Assembly (NCBI RefSeq): GCF_013389455.1
Contig: NZ_CP058278.1
Span: forward strand, 372,001 to 436,000
DNA length: 64,000 nucleotides
Direction of reading: 5' to 3'
Origin: Flavobacterium inviolabile
Lineage (GTDB): Bacteria; Bacteroidota; Bacteroidia; Flavobacteriales; Flavobacteriaceae
Below the pieces are notes generated by a model. That model made no database searches. It was not told the origin of the DNA and was given only the letters and a program-made list of their open reading frames with translations. The number at the start of each line of letters is the position of its first letter. Within the stretch, counting starts at the first letter, position 1. Positions 45,137-54,324 of the stretch are shown in pieces. Both the position numbers and the translations under genes were made by a program.

Positions 45137-47887
45137 ATGAAATTTAAATTATTATTAACAACATTATTGTTCACGGTCTTTGCCTTCGCACAAAAGGGAA
45201 CTGTCAAGGGTACCATTACAGACAAAGAAATGAACAATGAACCGTTACCTTTTGCCAGTATAACAATTAAAGGTACAACAATTGGAGCAAGTACAGACGA
45301 AAAAGGTAATTTTAGTCTGAGTGTTCCGGAAGGAAATCACATTTTGATGATTGCCTTCTTAGGCTACGAAACTACTGAAGTGCCTTTTAAAATAGCTTCA
45401 GGAGAAACAAAAACAATTGACAAAGCAATTGGTGCAAACGGAGTACAACTGGAAGATGTTGTTCTTAAAATAGAAACCAGCCGTCAAAAAGAAAGTGCTT
45501 TATTAGTAGAACAGAAAAAAGCAATTGAGATAAAACAGAGTATCGGAGCGCAGGAATTATCCCGAAAAGGGGTTAGCGATGTGGCAACAGCCGTAACCAA
45601 AACCACAGGGATCACCAAACAGGAAGGTTCCGGGAATATTTATGTGAGAGGTTTGGGCGACCGTTACAACTCCACCACCATGAACGGCCTGCCGATTCCT
45701 TCAAACGATCCGGAAAAAAAGAATATCAAACTGGACATTTTCCCTACAGACATTGTAGAATATGTATCTATTGACAAAGTATACAACGGAAAAGTTTCCG
45801 GAGATTTTGCCGGAGGTAACGTAGATATCGTATCGAAAGACTATAAAGGAAAAGGGTTTTTAAAATTGGACATCGGTTCTAATGTGAACACGAACGCATT
45901 GGCAGAGGACAATTTCAGCCTGCAGAAAGGACCAAACAGCTTTGGCTTCAGCAACCAGGCGAATCCGAAAACAATTGCTGCCTACGATTTTCAGTCATGG
46001 CAGCTGGAAGGTAAAACTCCGGTAGCCGGATCATTCGGAATTTCCGGAGGTAAATCATTCGACATCGGAGCAGAAGGAAAATTAAGCGTTTTCGCAACCG
46101 GATCTTTCAGCAATGAATATACCTCCAAAAGAAACGGTAGCGCAAAAGGAAGCGTTAGCGGTGACGGAAGTTTGATCAACAAAAATTTCAAAACCTATAC
46201 TTCAATGGGTTACAACACCAACACCACCGGATTGGTAAATGTTGGCTACAAAATAAACAACAACCACAAAATCAGTTTCAACTCCCTGTTCATCAACTCT
46301 TCCAGCCAGGTTAAAGATGAGTATTTCGGATATGTTGCCGATTTGGAAGATACCGGAAATGGTTTGATCCGTCGTTCCCAATATGTTAAAAACACCCTTT
46401 TTGTAAATCAGTTATTGGGAGAGCACACGATCAGCAGCCGTTCAAAATTCAACTGGGGTGTAGCCCAAAACAACATCACAGGCGATACACCGGACAGAAT
46501 GTACAATTCTTTTAAAAAGACTGACGAAGGTTATGTACTGATCAGTAAATCAAAACCGGACAACCACCGTTATTTCCAAAGATTGAAAGAGTATGAAACC
46601 GTTGCCAATGCCGCTGTTGACTATAAATTCAAAAAAGACGGAGAAGGTGATTTTAAAGGAAAATTCACATTAGGGTATAACGGTCGTTTTAAAAACAGAG
46701 ATTTTAAAGCTACACAGTTCAACTTCAAAACGGAAGGTCCTTATCTGGGTACTCTTGTTGATCCTGACAACCTGGATTTGTTTTACAACCAGCAAAATCT
46801 GAACAATGGTTACTTTAACGTGAGTACCTTCATTGGAAACTCAGAAATCAGCAATGCCCTGGATCCTCAAAAATATTCCGGAGAGCAGATTATTCACGGA
46901 GGATTCTTAAATACCGAGTACAAATTCAGCAACAAGCTTACAGCAGTTTTAGGTTTACGTGCCGAGTATATTTTCCAAAAAGTAAACTGGAAAACACAGC
47001 TTGACCCGACCGGTGACAAAGATGAATTCGACAAAGTGACTTTCTTACCGAATTTAATCATGAAATACGAATTGAACGAAAAGCAGAATCTTCGTTTGGG
47101 ATTAAGCAAAACCTACACACTTCCTCAATTTAAAGAAAGAGCTTTATTTATCTATGAAGATGTTACAGAGGTAAAAATCGGTAACCCGGATTTATATCCT
47201 TCAGATAACTATAACTTAGACTTAAAATGGGAAATGTTCCCTAAAAATGACGAGTTACTATCTTTCACTGCTTTTGGTAAATATATTGTTAATCCTATCA
47301 ACGAAGTTACGATCGCTTCTTCTACTAACGATATTTCTTTTATCAATACAGGAGACAGAGGTTATGTAGCCGGTGCCGAAGCAGAATTCAGAAAGTTAAT
47401 TTTTGAATCCGGTGAGAACAACACTAAAAAGCTGACAGCAGGCGTAAACGCTTCTTATATGTATACAACCCAGGACCTGAATACATCAAAGGTTGAGAAC
47501 GAAACAAGATACCAGGTACAGTTCACAAACGCTAAAAGCGCTTTTACAGGAGCTTCTCCATTGTTGTTAAATGCTGATATTTCATTCTTAAAAGAATGGG
47601 ATAATAAAAATGCGAATGTTTCCACAACTCTGGCTTATTCGTATTTCTCAGACAGGATTTATGCTATCGGAACAAACTACAGAGGCGACCAGGTTGACAA
47701 AGCCGTAGGCACACTGGACTTTATCCTGAAATCCAAAATCAACAAAAACTTAGGTTTTGGTTTCACTGCAAAAAACCTGTTGAATCCAAAAATCGAACGT
47801 GTTCAGGAAAACGATAACGGCGACATCACGTTATTAACCTATACTAAAGGTTTGAACCTGAGTTTTAACGTTAGTTACCAGTTTTAA
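45137..47887 (+). CDS. TonB-dependent outer-membrane receptor
   Basis: 916 residues. Signal peptide (LLLTTLLFTVFAFAQ), then a carboxypeptidase-regulatory-like domain (25-110, VKGTITDKEMNNEPLPFASI), a plug domain (about 120-235, QSIGAQELSRKGVSDVATAV, NIYVRGLGDRYNST) and a 22-strand barrel ending in LSFNVSYQF with terminal Phe. It imports a substrate larger than porins allow, powered by TonB. It is not a SusC type (no neighbouring SusD). A beta-helix lipoprotein gene follows. Confidence 0.93.
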   Translation: MKFKLLLTTLLFTVFAFAQKGTVKGTITDKEMNNEPLPFASITIKGTTIGASTDEKGNFSLSVPEGNHILMIAFLGYETTEVPFKIASGETKTIDKAIGANGVQLEDVVLKIETSRQKESALLVEQKKAIEIKQSIGAQELSRKGVSDVATAVTKTTGITKQEGSGNIYVRGLGDRYNSTTMNGLPIPSNDPEKKNIKLDIFPTDIVEYVSIDKVYNGKVSGDFAGGNVDIVSKDYKGKGFLKLDIGSNVNTNALAEDNFSLQKGPNSFGFSNQANPKTIAAYDFQSWQLEGKTPVAGSFGISGGKSFDIGAEGKLSVFATGSFSNEYTSKRNGSAKGSVSGDGSLINKNFKTYTSMGYNTNTTGLVNVGYKINNNHKISFNSLFINSSSQVKDEYFGYVADLEDTGNGLIRRSQYVKNTLFVNQLLGEHTISSRSKFNWGVAQNNITGDTPDRMYNSFKKTDEGYVLISKSKPDNHRYFQRLKEYETVANAAVDYKFKKDGEGDFKGKFTLGYNGRFKNRDFKATQFNFKTEGPYLGTLVDPDNLDLFYNQQNLNNGYFNVSTFIGNSEISNALDPQKYSGEQIIHGGFLNTEYKFSNKLTAVLGLRAEYIFQKVNWKTQLDPTGDKDEFDKVTFLPNLIMKYELNEKQNLRLGLSKTYTLPQFKERALFIYEDVTEVKIGNPDLYPSDNYNLDLKWEMFPKNDELLSFTAFGKYIVNPINEVTIASSTNDISFINTGDRGYVAGAEAEFRKLIFESGENNTKKLTAGVNASYMYTTQDLNTSKVENETRYQVQFTNAKSAFTGASPLLLNADISFLKEWDNKNANVSTTLAYSYFSDRIYAIGTNYRGDQVDKAVGTLDFILKSKINKNLGFGFTAKNLLNPKIERVQENDNGDITLLTYTKGLNLSFNVSYQF

Positions 47888-47906
47888 GAAAACAATACAG
47901 AAACAC

Positions 47907-47936
47907 AAAGGAGCACGATCGTGCTCCTTTTTTATT
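47907..47936 (+). terminator. Terminator after the TonB receptor gene
   Basis: Stem AAAGGAGCAC/GTGCTCCTTT with four-base loop and T-run. It is partial, as the next gene appears to have only a weak own promoter. Confidence 0.8.
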
Positions 47937-48084
47937 TGCAGTAAGATTACTTAACACAAGAAACATTCTCTTAATAATTAGGACAAAATAAGTTAATCTA
48001 ACATTGATAATCGCTTAACCTGTTTCCAGAAAAATCAGAGCACTTTTGCATCAAGACATAACTAAAAAATTATTTAGAAAAAAA

Positions 48085-49272
48085 ATGAAAAAATCGATTG
48101 TAAAATTATTTGGAATTTTCGCAGTAACTGCAGGGATCTTAACAGGTTGTTCTTCTTCTGATGACGATAACAACAATAACTCCCAGCCATCTTCTTCTTT
48201 CGTTGCTAATGCAAACGATTTCAAAGGAGTAATCAATGATGGTACGGTAACTTTAGTTGCTGGTGTAACTTATAAGCTTACAGGTAAAATTCAAGTAAAT
48301 AACGGTGCTACATTAACAATTCCTGCTGGAACAAGAATTGAAGGTACTGGAGGAACATCTGCTTATATCGCAGTTGCTCAAGGTGGTAAAATCAACGTTT
48401 TAGGTACAGCAAGCAGCCCGGTTATCATGACCAGCGGTTTAGCTACTAAAAATGCAGGTGACTGGGGAGGTTTAGTAATTTGTGGTAAAGCTCCGATTAA
48501 CAGAGGTACTGTTACTGCACAATCAGAAGTTGCTGATTTAACTTATGGTGGTACAGTTGCTACTGATAATTCAGGTGTAATTAAATATTTAAGAGTAGAA
48601 TATTCTGGAGCTGCTTTTAACACAGAAAAAGAATTCAACGGAATTTCTTTCTTCGGTGTAGGTTCCGGAACTGTAGTTGAAAATGTAGAGGTTTACCACG
48701 GTGCTGATGACGGATTCGAATTCTTCGGAGGAACTGTTAACACTTCAAACTTAGTATCTATCGGAAACGAAGACGATCAGTTTGACTGGACAGAAGGATG
48801 GAACGGAACAAACACAAACTGGTATGGTAAAATTGATTTCGGAAAAGGAAACAGAGGTATCGAAGCAGACAACTATGAGTTCAACTTTGATGCAAATCCA
48901 AACTCTAACCCTACAATCGCTAACCTTACTTTAATCGGACCTGGAAGCACTGCAGATGCTAACATCTATACCGAAAACCAGGCCTTAAAATTAAGAAGAG
49001 GAACTAAAGGAATGTTCAGCAACCTGGTTATAAAAGATTTCAAAGTTGGTTTCGATGTAGAGCACGATCAAACTATCGCTTACGTTGCTAACGGTACTTT
49101 AAAAGCTACTAACGTTAAATTCGACGGAATCGGAACAAACTCAAAAGGTAAGAAAACGGATGCTTCAAGTGCAGATGTAAGTGCTGTATTTACAACTTCA
49201 ACTACTGCAACAGGAGCTGGAAACGGAACAGCAGCACCAAGCTGGGCAACAGGATGGGCTATCGGTTTCTAA
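48085..49272 (+). CDS. Beta-helix surface lipoprotein
   Basis: 395 residues from ATG 48085 (the longer frame from 48046 lacks a signal). MKKSIVKLFGIF then GILTGCSSSDDDNNNN: a lipobox followed by an Asp/Asn-rich stretch typical of surface-exposed lipoproteins in this phylum. The rest is a right-handed parallel beta-helix with repeated short strands (NNGATLTIPAGTRIEGT, SPVIMTSGLATK, VVENVEVYHGADDGFEFFGG). Relatives usually follow a TonB receptor, so it is probably its surface partner. Substrate unknown. Confidence 0.82.
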   Translation: MKKSIVKLFGIFAVTAGILTGCSSSDDDNNNNSQPSSSFVANANDFKGVINDGTVTLVAGVTYKLTGKIQVNNGATLTIPAGTRIEGTGGTSAYIAVAQGGKINVLGTASSPVIMTSGLATKNAGDWGGLVICGKAPINRGTVTAQSEVADLTYGGTVATDNSGVIKYLRVEYSGAAFNTEKEFNGISFFGVGSGTVVENVEVYHGADDGFEFFGGTVNTSNLVSIGNEDDQFDWTEGWNGTNTNWYGKIDFGKGNRGIEADNYEFNFDANPNSNPTIANLTLIGPGSTADANIYTENQALKLRRGTKGMFSNLVIKDFKVGFDVEHDQTIAYVANGTLKATNVKFDGIGTNSKGKKTDASSADVSAVFTTSTTATGAGNGTAAPSWATGWAIGF

Positions 49273-49299
49273 TCCACATAAAAAATAATCTTTTTCAGA

Positions 49300-49332
49300 A
49301 AAATATCTCTCTTTTTTAAGAGGGATATTTTT
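49300..49332 (+). terminator. Terminator after the beta-helix lipoprotein gene
   Basis: Imperfect stem AAATATCTCTCT/AGAGGGATATTT with T-run. Confidence 0.7.
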
Positions 49333-49383
49333 TTTGGCATAAATTTTGAACTTTTTTTGTATCTTTATACAATATTTGTACAC

Positions 49384-49710
49384 ATGAAGAAAAATTACTT
49401 TTATATTATCCTATTCTCCCTCTTTTTGTTTTCTGTAACCGCGATGGCACAGGAATCAAAAGGTTCTTCTGGTACTACAATTGAAGGGTTAAACATTTAT
49501 CCCAATCCAACAAACGGAGACAAGATTTACATCACTTCCCGGTCTTCACAGGACAAAGAAGTTGAAATTTTTGATGTATTGGGAAAACGTATTTTGCAGG
49601 CCACTCTTAATTCCAAAGAGTTAAACATTGCCAATTTAAATGCCGGCGTTTATATCATAAAAATCAAAGAAGGTGAAGCTTCCGCAACAAGAAAGCTTAT
49701 TATCAGATAA
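49384..49710 (+). CDS. Minimal T9SS protein: signal peptide plus C-terminal sorting domain
   Basis: 108 residues from ATG 49384 (MKKNYFYIILF). The signal ends near SVTAMAQ, after which only about 10 residues precede a complete type A sorting domain (GLNIYPNPTNGDKIYITSRS, VEIFDVLGKRI, LNAGVYIIKIKEGEA, TRKLIIR). There is no passenger domain. It may be a decoy or tiny surface peptide, a remnant of a larger protein, or a soluble CTD used to tune the T9SS. Confidence 0.78.
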   Translation: MKKNYFYIILFSLFLFSVTAMAQESKGSSGTTIEGLNIYPNPTNGDKIYITSRSSQDKEVEIFDVLGKRILQATLNSKELNIANLNAGVYIIKIKEGEASATRKLIIR

Positions 49711-49782
49711 TTAACACAACAAAATTTACAATAATTAACCATAATTTTACATTAAAAGTTTTCATAACTAATGAATACTTAT

Positions 49783-49790
49783 TAACTTTG
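49783..49790 (+). promoter_or_regulatory. -7 promoter box of the 49821 gene
   Basis: TAACTTTG, 30 bases before the ATG. Confidence 0.5.
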
Positions 49791-49820
49791 TTGTCCACTT
49801 TTTAAAAAACAATTCAAAAC

Positions 49821-50828
49821 ATGAAAAAACTTTACATTTTATCTTTAGCGCTTTTTACATCGGCAGCTTCATTTGCACAGTTTGTATATGAGCCATTCAA
49901 TTTCACAGGAGTAGCTGCTACTGCTACTAACGGATGGACTACTCATGGTGGTACTACTGGACAAATCACTACAACTTCCGGAAGTTTATCTTACACAGGA
50001 TTATTAGCTTCAACAGGAAACCGTGTTTCCATCGTTGCAGGAAATAATGAAGATATCAACAAAGCTACAACCTCTGCTATTACTGGTGCTGCTTATTACT
50101 CAACAATCATCAGAGTACAAAACACAACATCATTACACCTTAACAGTGCAGCAGGAGATTATTTCTTTTCAGCTACTTCAGTAGCTTCTGCTACAACAAC
50201 AGCTTTCCAAGGAAGATTATACATCCGTCAGGGTTCAGCTGCTAACACTGTAAATCTTGGTGTATTAAACAATAGTGGTGGTACTGCTGCCCCTACATTT
50301 GCCGCAACAGATTACCCTGTTAACACATCATTATTCATCGTTATTAAATATGACATCGCATCTAACACTGCAAGTCTATGGGTAAACCCGGTTCCAGGAG
50401 CTGCTGAGCCTGCTGCTACAGTAACTAATGCTACAGGAACTACAGCTGCACCAACAAACATCAATGGTTTAGTTATCAGACAAGGTGGAAACGCTACTAA
50501 CGGTACTGGAAATGTTGAATTAGACGAAATGAGAATCGGTACTACCTGGGCTCAAGTTACTCCTCAAGCTACTGCCAGCTTAACTGACAACGCTATCGCT
50601 GGATTAAAAGTATACCCTAACCCGGTTTCCGGAAATAACTTCTATATCTCTTCTGACGCTACTGCTGTAAAATCAGTTGCAGTTTATGATGTATTAGGAA
50701 AACAAGTAATCAACACTAAAGTTGAGAACGAAGCAGCAATCAACGTTTCTAACTTAAACGCTGGTGTTTATATCGTTAAAATCACTGAAGAAGGAAAAAC
50801 GGCAACTAGAAAATTAGTTATCAAATAA
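49821..50828 (+). CDS. T9SS-secreted surface protein, lectin-like passenger
   Basis: 335 residues. Signal peptide (ILSLALFTSAASFAQ), an about 230-residue Thr/Ala/Asn-rich beta passenger with a repetitive NGTGN and GTTAAP pattern and a late LamG-like VELDEMRIGTTWAQ, then a type A sorting domain (about 253-335; GLKVYPNPVSG, VAVYDVLGKQV, LNAGVYIVKI, TRKLVIK). Secreted and surface-attached through A-LPS in this pathway. Codon choice is AT-rich and Thr ACT/ACA-heavy compared with its neighbours. Confidence 0.85.
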   Translation: MKKLYILSLALFTSAASFAQFVYEPFNFTGVAATATNGWTTHGGTTGQITTTSGSLSYTGLLASTGNRVSIVAGNNEDINKATTSAITGAAYYSTIIRVQNTTSLHLNSAAGDYFFSATSVASATTTAFQGRLYIRQGSAANTVNLGVLNNSGGTAAPTFAATDYPVNTSLFIVIKYDIASNTASLWVNPVPGAAEPAATVTNATGTTAAPTNINGLVIRQGGNATNGTGNVELDEMRIGTTWAQVTPQATASLTDNAIAGLKVYPNPVSGNNFYISSDATAVKSVAVYDVLGKQVINTKVENEAAINVSNLNAGVYIVKITEEGKTATRKLVIK

Positions 50829-50849
50829 TTTCTTCAAACAAGATATTCT

Positions 50850-50880
50850 TAAAGCGCTGACAATGTCAGCGCTTTTTTTA
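50850..50880 (+). terminator. Terminator after the 49821 gene
   Basis: Stem AAAGCGCTGACA/TGTCAGCGCTTT, no loop mismatch, T-run after. Confidence 0.88.
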
Positions 50881-50980
50881 TTTCTGTACAATCTTCAAAA
50901 AACCGCTAAAATTTAAACATAGCTTTACATTATCGTCATTAAAAACAAATTTTCATACGGTATCTTTCCATAAAAATACC

Positions 50981-51811
50981 ATGAAGAAAATCTACTTCGC
51001 TTTATTCAGCATCGCAACAGCACTAACGGGCAGTGCTCAGACGAATTTAATTCCAAATGGGGATTTTGAAAATTGGACAAACAACACGACTCCAACGAAT
51101 TTTACACCGGTAAATACCGAAACGTTTTCTGCAAACAATTTTATAGCAAAAGAAACCGGCATTAAAAAAAATGGCCTGTCTGCCGTAAAACATCAATCGC
51201 AGGACGATACCCAAACCGTAAGCCCTAACAATCTGATCCCGGTTATTGCCGGAAACAACTATACCATCTCCTATTGGCTTCTTGATAACGATACCAAAGC
51301 ACGTTCCCGTGCCTGGCATTCCTGGGTGAGCATCTCCAATGGTGTAGAAATGGAACTTACAGACAACAGAGACGTTTTGCATCCTACCTCCTATTCCAGC
51401 AACAACGCACAATGGGTACAGATCAGTTTTACCCTGACCGCACCGGCTAACGCCACACATTTCAGATTTCAGGCAAGAACCTACAGACAGTCGGCAACAA
51501 ATGTTGGCGGATATATTTATTATGACGATTTCTCCATCGTAAACAACACTCCAATGGGAACAGCCGATCACACTATTGAAGGACTGAAAATATATCCCAA
51601 TCCGGCTTCAGCCAATGACAACCTGTTTATCACTTCCGATTCCGGCGCTGCAAAATCCATTCTTATGTATGACATCCTGGGCAAAGAAGTTAAAAACACC
51701 ACTACCGACAACAACAGCCCGGTTAACCTTTCCCAATTAAACAGCGGCGTTTATTTGCTTAAAGTCACTGAAGAAGGAAAAACGGCGACCAAAAAATTAA
51801 TCATCAAATAG
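50981..51811 (+). CDS. T9SS-secreted carbohydrate-binding-like protein
   Basis: 276 residues. Signal peptide (FSIATALTGSAQ), then an about 160-residue galactose-binding-like (CBM4/9-type) beta-sandwich: LIPNGDFENWTNN, NYTISYWLLDNDTK, QWVQISFTLTAPANATHFRF, YIYYDDFSIV. A type A sorting domain (about 195-276) follows, whose last segment is close in DNA to that of the previous gene. It is likely secreted and surface-attached. Confidence 0.85.
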   Translation: MKKIYFALFSIATALTGSAQTNLIPNGDFENWTNNTTPTNFTPVNTETFSANNFIAKETGIKKNGLSAVKHQSQDDTQTVSPNNLIPVIAGNNYTISYWLLDNDTKARSRAWHSWVSISNGVEMELTDNRDVLHPTSYSSNNAQWVQISFTLTAPANATHFRFQARTYRQSATNVGGYIYYDDFSIVNNTPMGTADHTIEGLKIYPNPASANDNLFITSDSGAAKSILMYDILGKEVKNTTTDNNSPVNLSQLNSGVYLLKVTEEGKTATKKLIIK

Positions 51812-51835
51812 CCTTCCATAATCCTTAACCTTGCA

Positions 51836-51866
51836 AAGCATCAATTTCTATTGGTGCTTTTTTATT
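51836..51866 (+). terminator. Terminator after the CBM-like gene
   Basis: Stem AAGCATCAA/TTGGTGCTT with six-base loop and T-run, running into the promoter of the next gene. Confidence 0.75.
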
Positions 51867-51869
51867 TTG

Positions 51870-51877
51870 TATTTTTG
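51870..51877 (+). promoter_or_regulatory. -7 promoter box of the LuxE-like gene
   Basis: TATTTTTG with TTG at 51851-51853 upstream. It would start the mRNA about 10 bases before TTG 51894, deciding the start of the gene. Confidence 0.55.
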
Positions 51878-51893
51878 CCAAAAAGAATTTCCC

Positions 51894-52874
51894 TTGATCT
51901 CAACATCCGATATATTTCAAATTGCATCCAAAAAAGAATTTGAGAAAACAACGCTCAAAGTTTTTCGCCATCAATATGATAACAATAGTGTTTATCAGGA
52001 TTTTTGTAATCTTTTAAAAAAGGACAAAACCAACGTCAAAAGCATTCAAGACATTCCGTTTTTACCCATACAGTTTTTTAAAAGTCATGATGTATTAAGT
52101 TCAACCGAACCCATACAGACCACGTTTACCAGCAGCGGAACAACCGGCATGAGTACCAGCCGCCACCTGATAACCGACTTACAGTACTATGAAGAAAGTT
52201 TCCGGCTGGGATTTTCCCAATTTTACGGCAACATTGAAGATTATGTTGTTTTAGCCCTGTTACCATCCTATCTGGAACGGGAAGGCTCTTCATTAATCTA
52301 TATGGTAGAAGATTTAATACAGGCCTCCAATCAACCTGACAGCGGCTTCTATTTAAACAATTACAACGAGCTGATTGAAAAACTGGTTACTCTGGACAGG
52401 CAGGGACAGAATGTCATCCTGATAGGGGTTACCTATGCTTTACTGGATTTAATTGAAATGCAGGATTTCAGCCTGAAAAACACCATTATCATGGAAACCG
52501 GAGGCATGAAAGGGCGCCGTAAAGAAATCATCCGGGAAGAGCTGCACGATATCCTATGCAAAGGATTCGGCGTGTCAAAGATCCATTCCGAATATGGTAT
52601 GACCGAATTATTATCGCAGGCATATTCTTTAGGCGATGGTGTTTTTGAATGCCCGCCGTGGATGGATATCCTGATCCGCGATACCGAAGACGCCTTATCG
52701 TATATTACCTACGGAAAAACCGGCGGCATTAACGTCATTGACCTCGCAAACATCAATTCCTGCTCCTTTATCGCCACCCAGGATTTAGGAAAAAAATACA
52801 CCAACCAGTCCTTCGAAGTATTGGGCCGTTTTGACAATTCCGATATCCGCGGATGCAATCTGATGGTTTTATAA
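51894..52874 (+). CDS. LuxE-like acyl-protein synthetase (adenylate-forming family)
   Basis: 326 residues if started at TTG 51894. The upstream in-frame part from 51831 overlaps the terminator and promoter and is not counted. TFTSSGTTGMSTSRH is the adenylate-forming P-loop, and GVSKIHSEYGMTELLSQ is the A5-like motif. The family activates fatty acids as acyl-AMP and passes them to a protein or Cys. A reductase partner (LuxC) is not present, so it is likely an acyl-activating enzyme of envelope or lipid metabolism. Confidence 0.78.
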   Translation: MISTSDIFQIASKKEFEKTTLKVFRHQYDNNSVYQDFCNLLKKDKTNVKSIQDIPFLPIQFFKSHDVLSSTEPIQTTFTSSGTTGMSTSRHLITDLQYYEESFRLGFSQFYGNIEDYVVLALLPSYLEREGSSLIYMVEDLIQASNQPDSGFYLNNYNELIEKLVTLDRQGQNVILIGVTYALLDLIEMQDFSLKNTIIMETGGMKGRRKEIIREELHDILCKGFGVSKIHSEYGMTELLSQAYSLGDGVFECPPWMDILIRDTEDALSYITYGKTGGINVIDLANINSCSFIATQDLGKKYTNQSFEVLGRFDNSDIRGCNLMVL

Positions 52875-52878
52875 AATA

Positions 52879-52905
52879 AAAAAGGGAGCTTAAAGCTCCC
52901 TTTTC
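52879..52905. terminator. Bidirectional terminator between LuxE-like gene and tyrS
   Basis: Stem AAAGGGAGCT/AGCTCCCTTT with three-base loop; A- and T-runs on both sides between convergent genes. Confidence 0.85.
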
Positions 52906-52906
52906 A

Positions 52907-54199
52907 TTATATTGCTCTGATAACAAAATAATTCTTTTTACCTCTTTGCAGCAAAACGAATTGCCCGTTAATCAGATCCGTATCGGATATGGAATAATCC
53001 TCTCCTACTTTTTCCTTATTAACCGCGATCGAGTTCTCTTTCAAAGCTCTCCTTGCTTCTCCGTTAGAAGACAGGAATCCCGATTTACCGGCTAAAGCAT
53101 CAACAATCCCTAAACCGGATGCAATCTCCGCTTTAGCAATCTCCGCTTGCGGCACACCATCAAAAACATCTAAAAATGTTTTCTCATCCAATTGTCTTAA
53201 ATCCTCTGAAGTTGAATTTCCAAACAAAATATTCGACGCTTTAATCGCATTATCCAGATCTTCTTTTGAATGCACCATAATTGTGATCTCTTCCGCCAAA
53301 CGCTTCTGTAAGATTCTTAAATGCGGCTCTTTTCGGTGTTCTTCCGTTAAGGTTTCAATTTCTTCTTTCGATAAAAACGTAAAGATCTTGATATATTTTT
53401 CAGCATCTAAATCGGATGTATTCAACCAGTACTGGTAGAATTTGTATGGCGATGTTCTGGCAGCATCAAGCCAGATGTTACCACCTTCTGATTTTCCGAA
53501 TTTAGTACCGTCTGCTTTTGTAATCAACGGACAGGTTAACGCATAGGCTTTTCCGCTTTCTTTTCTGCGAACCAGTTCCGTTCCGGTAGTAATATTACCC
53601 CATTGGTCACTACCTCCCATTTGTAAGGTGCAGTTTTTCGCTTTGAATAAATGTAAGAAATCATACCCCTGAACCAATTGGTAAGTAAACTCGGTAAAAG
53701 ACATTCCTTCTGCCGATTCTGACGAAAGACGTTTTTTAACGGAATCTTTAGCCATCATATAGTTCACCGTAATATGCTTCCCTACATCACGAATAAAGTC
53801 CAAAAACGTGAACTCCTTCATCCAGTCATAGTTATTTACCAGTTCCGCAGCATTGGGAGCATCGGAAGTAAAATCAAGAAAACGGGACAGCTGTCCTTTT
53901 ATCGCATACTGATTGTGACGCAGCGTTGCTTCGTCCAGTAAATTTCTTTCGTTTGATTTTCCGGACGGATCGCCAATCATTCCGGTTGCACCGCCCACTA
54001 AAGCCAAAGGCTTGTGACCGCTCAACTGGAAATGCTTCAGCATCATTACGCCTACCAAATGTCCTATATGCAATGAATCCGCTGTTGGGTCAATACCCAC
54101 ATACGCCACACGCATCTGCTCCAACAAATGTTCTTCCGTGCCTGGCATAACGTCGTGGAGCATTCCTCTCCAAGTCACTTCTTCAATAAAATTCTTCAT
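52907..54199 (-). CDS. tyrS: Tyrosyl-tRNA synthetase
   Basis: 430 residues. Class I signatures: [14 protein letters not shown] (HIGH) and TKFGKSEGG (KMSKS variant). The C-terminal S4 RNA-binding domain (about 355-430) has [13 protein letters not shown] and [15 protein letters not shown]. Bacterial TyrRS-type. Promoter -7 box TATCTTTG on the minus strand at 54216-54223. Confidence 0.97.
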   Translation of the reverse strand: MKNFIEEVTWRGMLHDVMPGTEEHLLEQMRVAYVGIDPTADSLHIGHLVGVMMLKHFQLSGHKPLALVGGATGMIGDPSGKSNERNLLDEATLRHNQYAIKGQLSRFLDFTSDAPNAAELVNNYDWMKEFTFLDFIRDVGKHITVNYMMAKDSVKKRLSSESAEGMSFTEFTYQLVQGYDFLHLFKAKNCTLQMGGSDQWGNITTGTELVRRKESGKAYALTCPLITKADGTKFGKSEGGNIWLDAARTSPYKFYQYWLNTSDLDAEKYIKIFTFLSKEEIETLTEEHRKEPHLRILQKRLAEEITIMVHSKEDLDNAIKASNILFGNSTSEDLRQLDEKTFLDVFDGVPQAEIAKAEIASGLGIVDALAGKSGFLSSNGEARRALKENSIAVNKEKVGEDYSISDTDLINGQFVLLQRGKKNYFVIRAI

Positions 54200-54215
54200 T
54201 TTTAATCAATTTGCA

Positions 54216-54223
54216 CAAAGATA
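54216..54223 (-). promoter_or_regulatory. tyrS -7 promoter box
   Basis: TATCTTTG on the minus strand, 16 bases upstream of the tyrS ATG. Confidence 0.6.
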
Positions 54224-54311
54224 ATCGAATTAAACTATTTGATGAAGTATCCTTTTTGACAATTTTGTATTTTTTAATATAATTCCTACTTCCATAAGCT
54301 GCTATAATTAC

Positions 54312-54319
54312 TACATTTG
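54312..54319 (+). promoter_or_regulatory. -7 promoter box for a probably leaderless epimerase mRNA
   Basis: TACATTTG ends 5 bases before ATG 54325, so transcription would begin at or next to the start codon. Confidence 0.55.
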
Positions 54320-54324
54320 TAACT

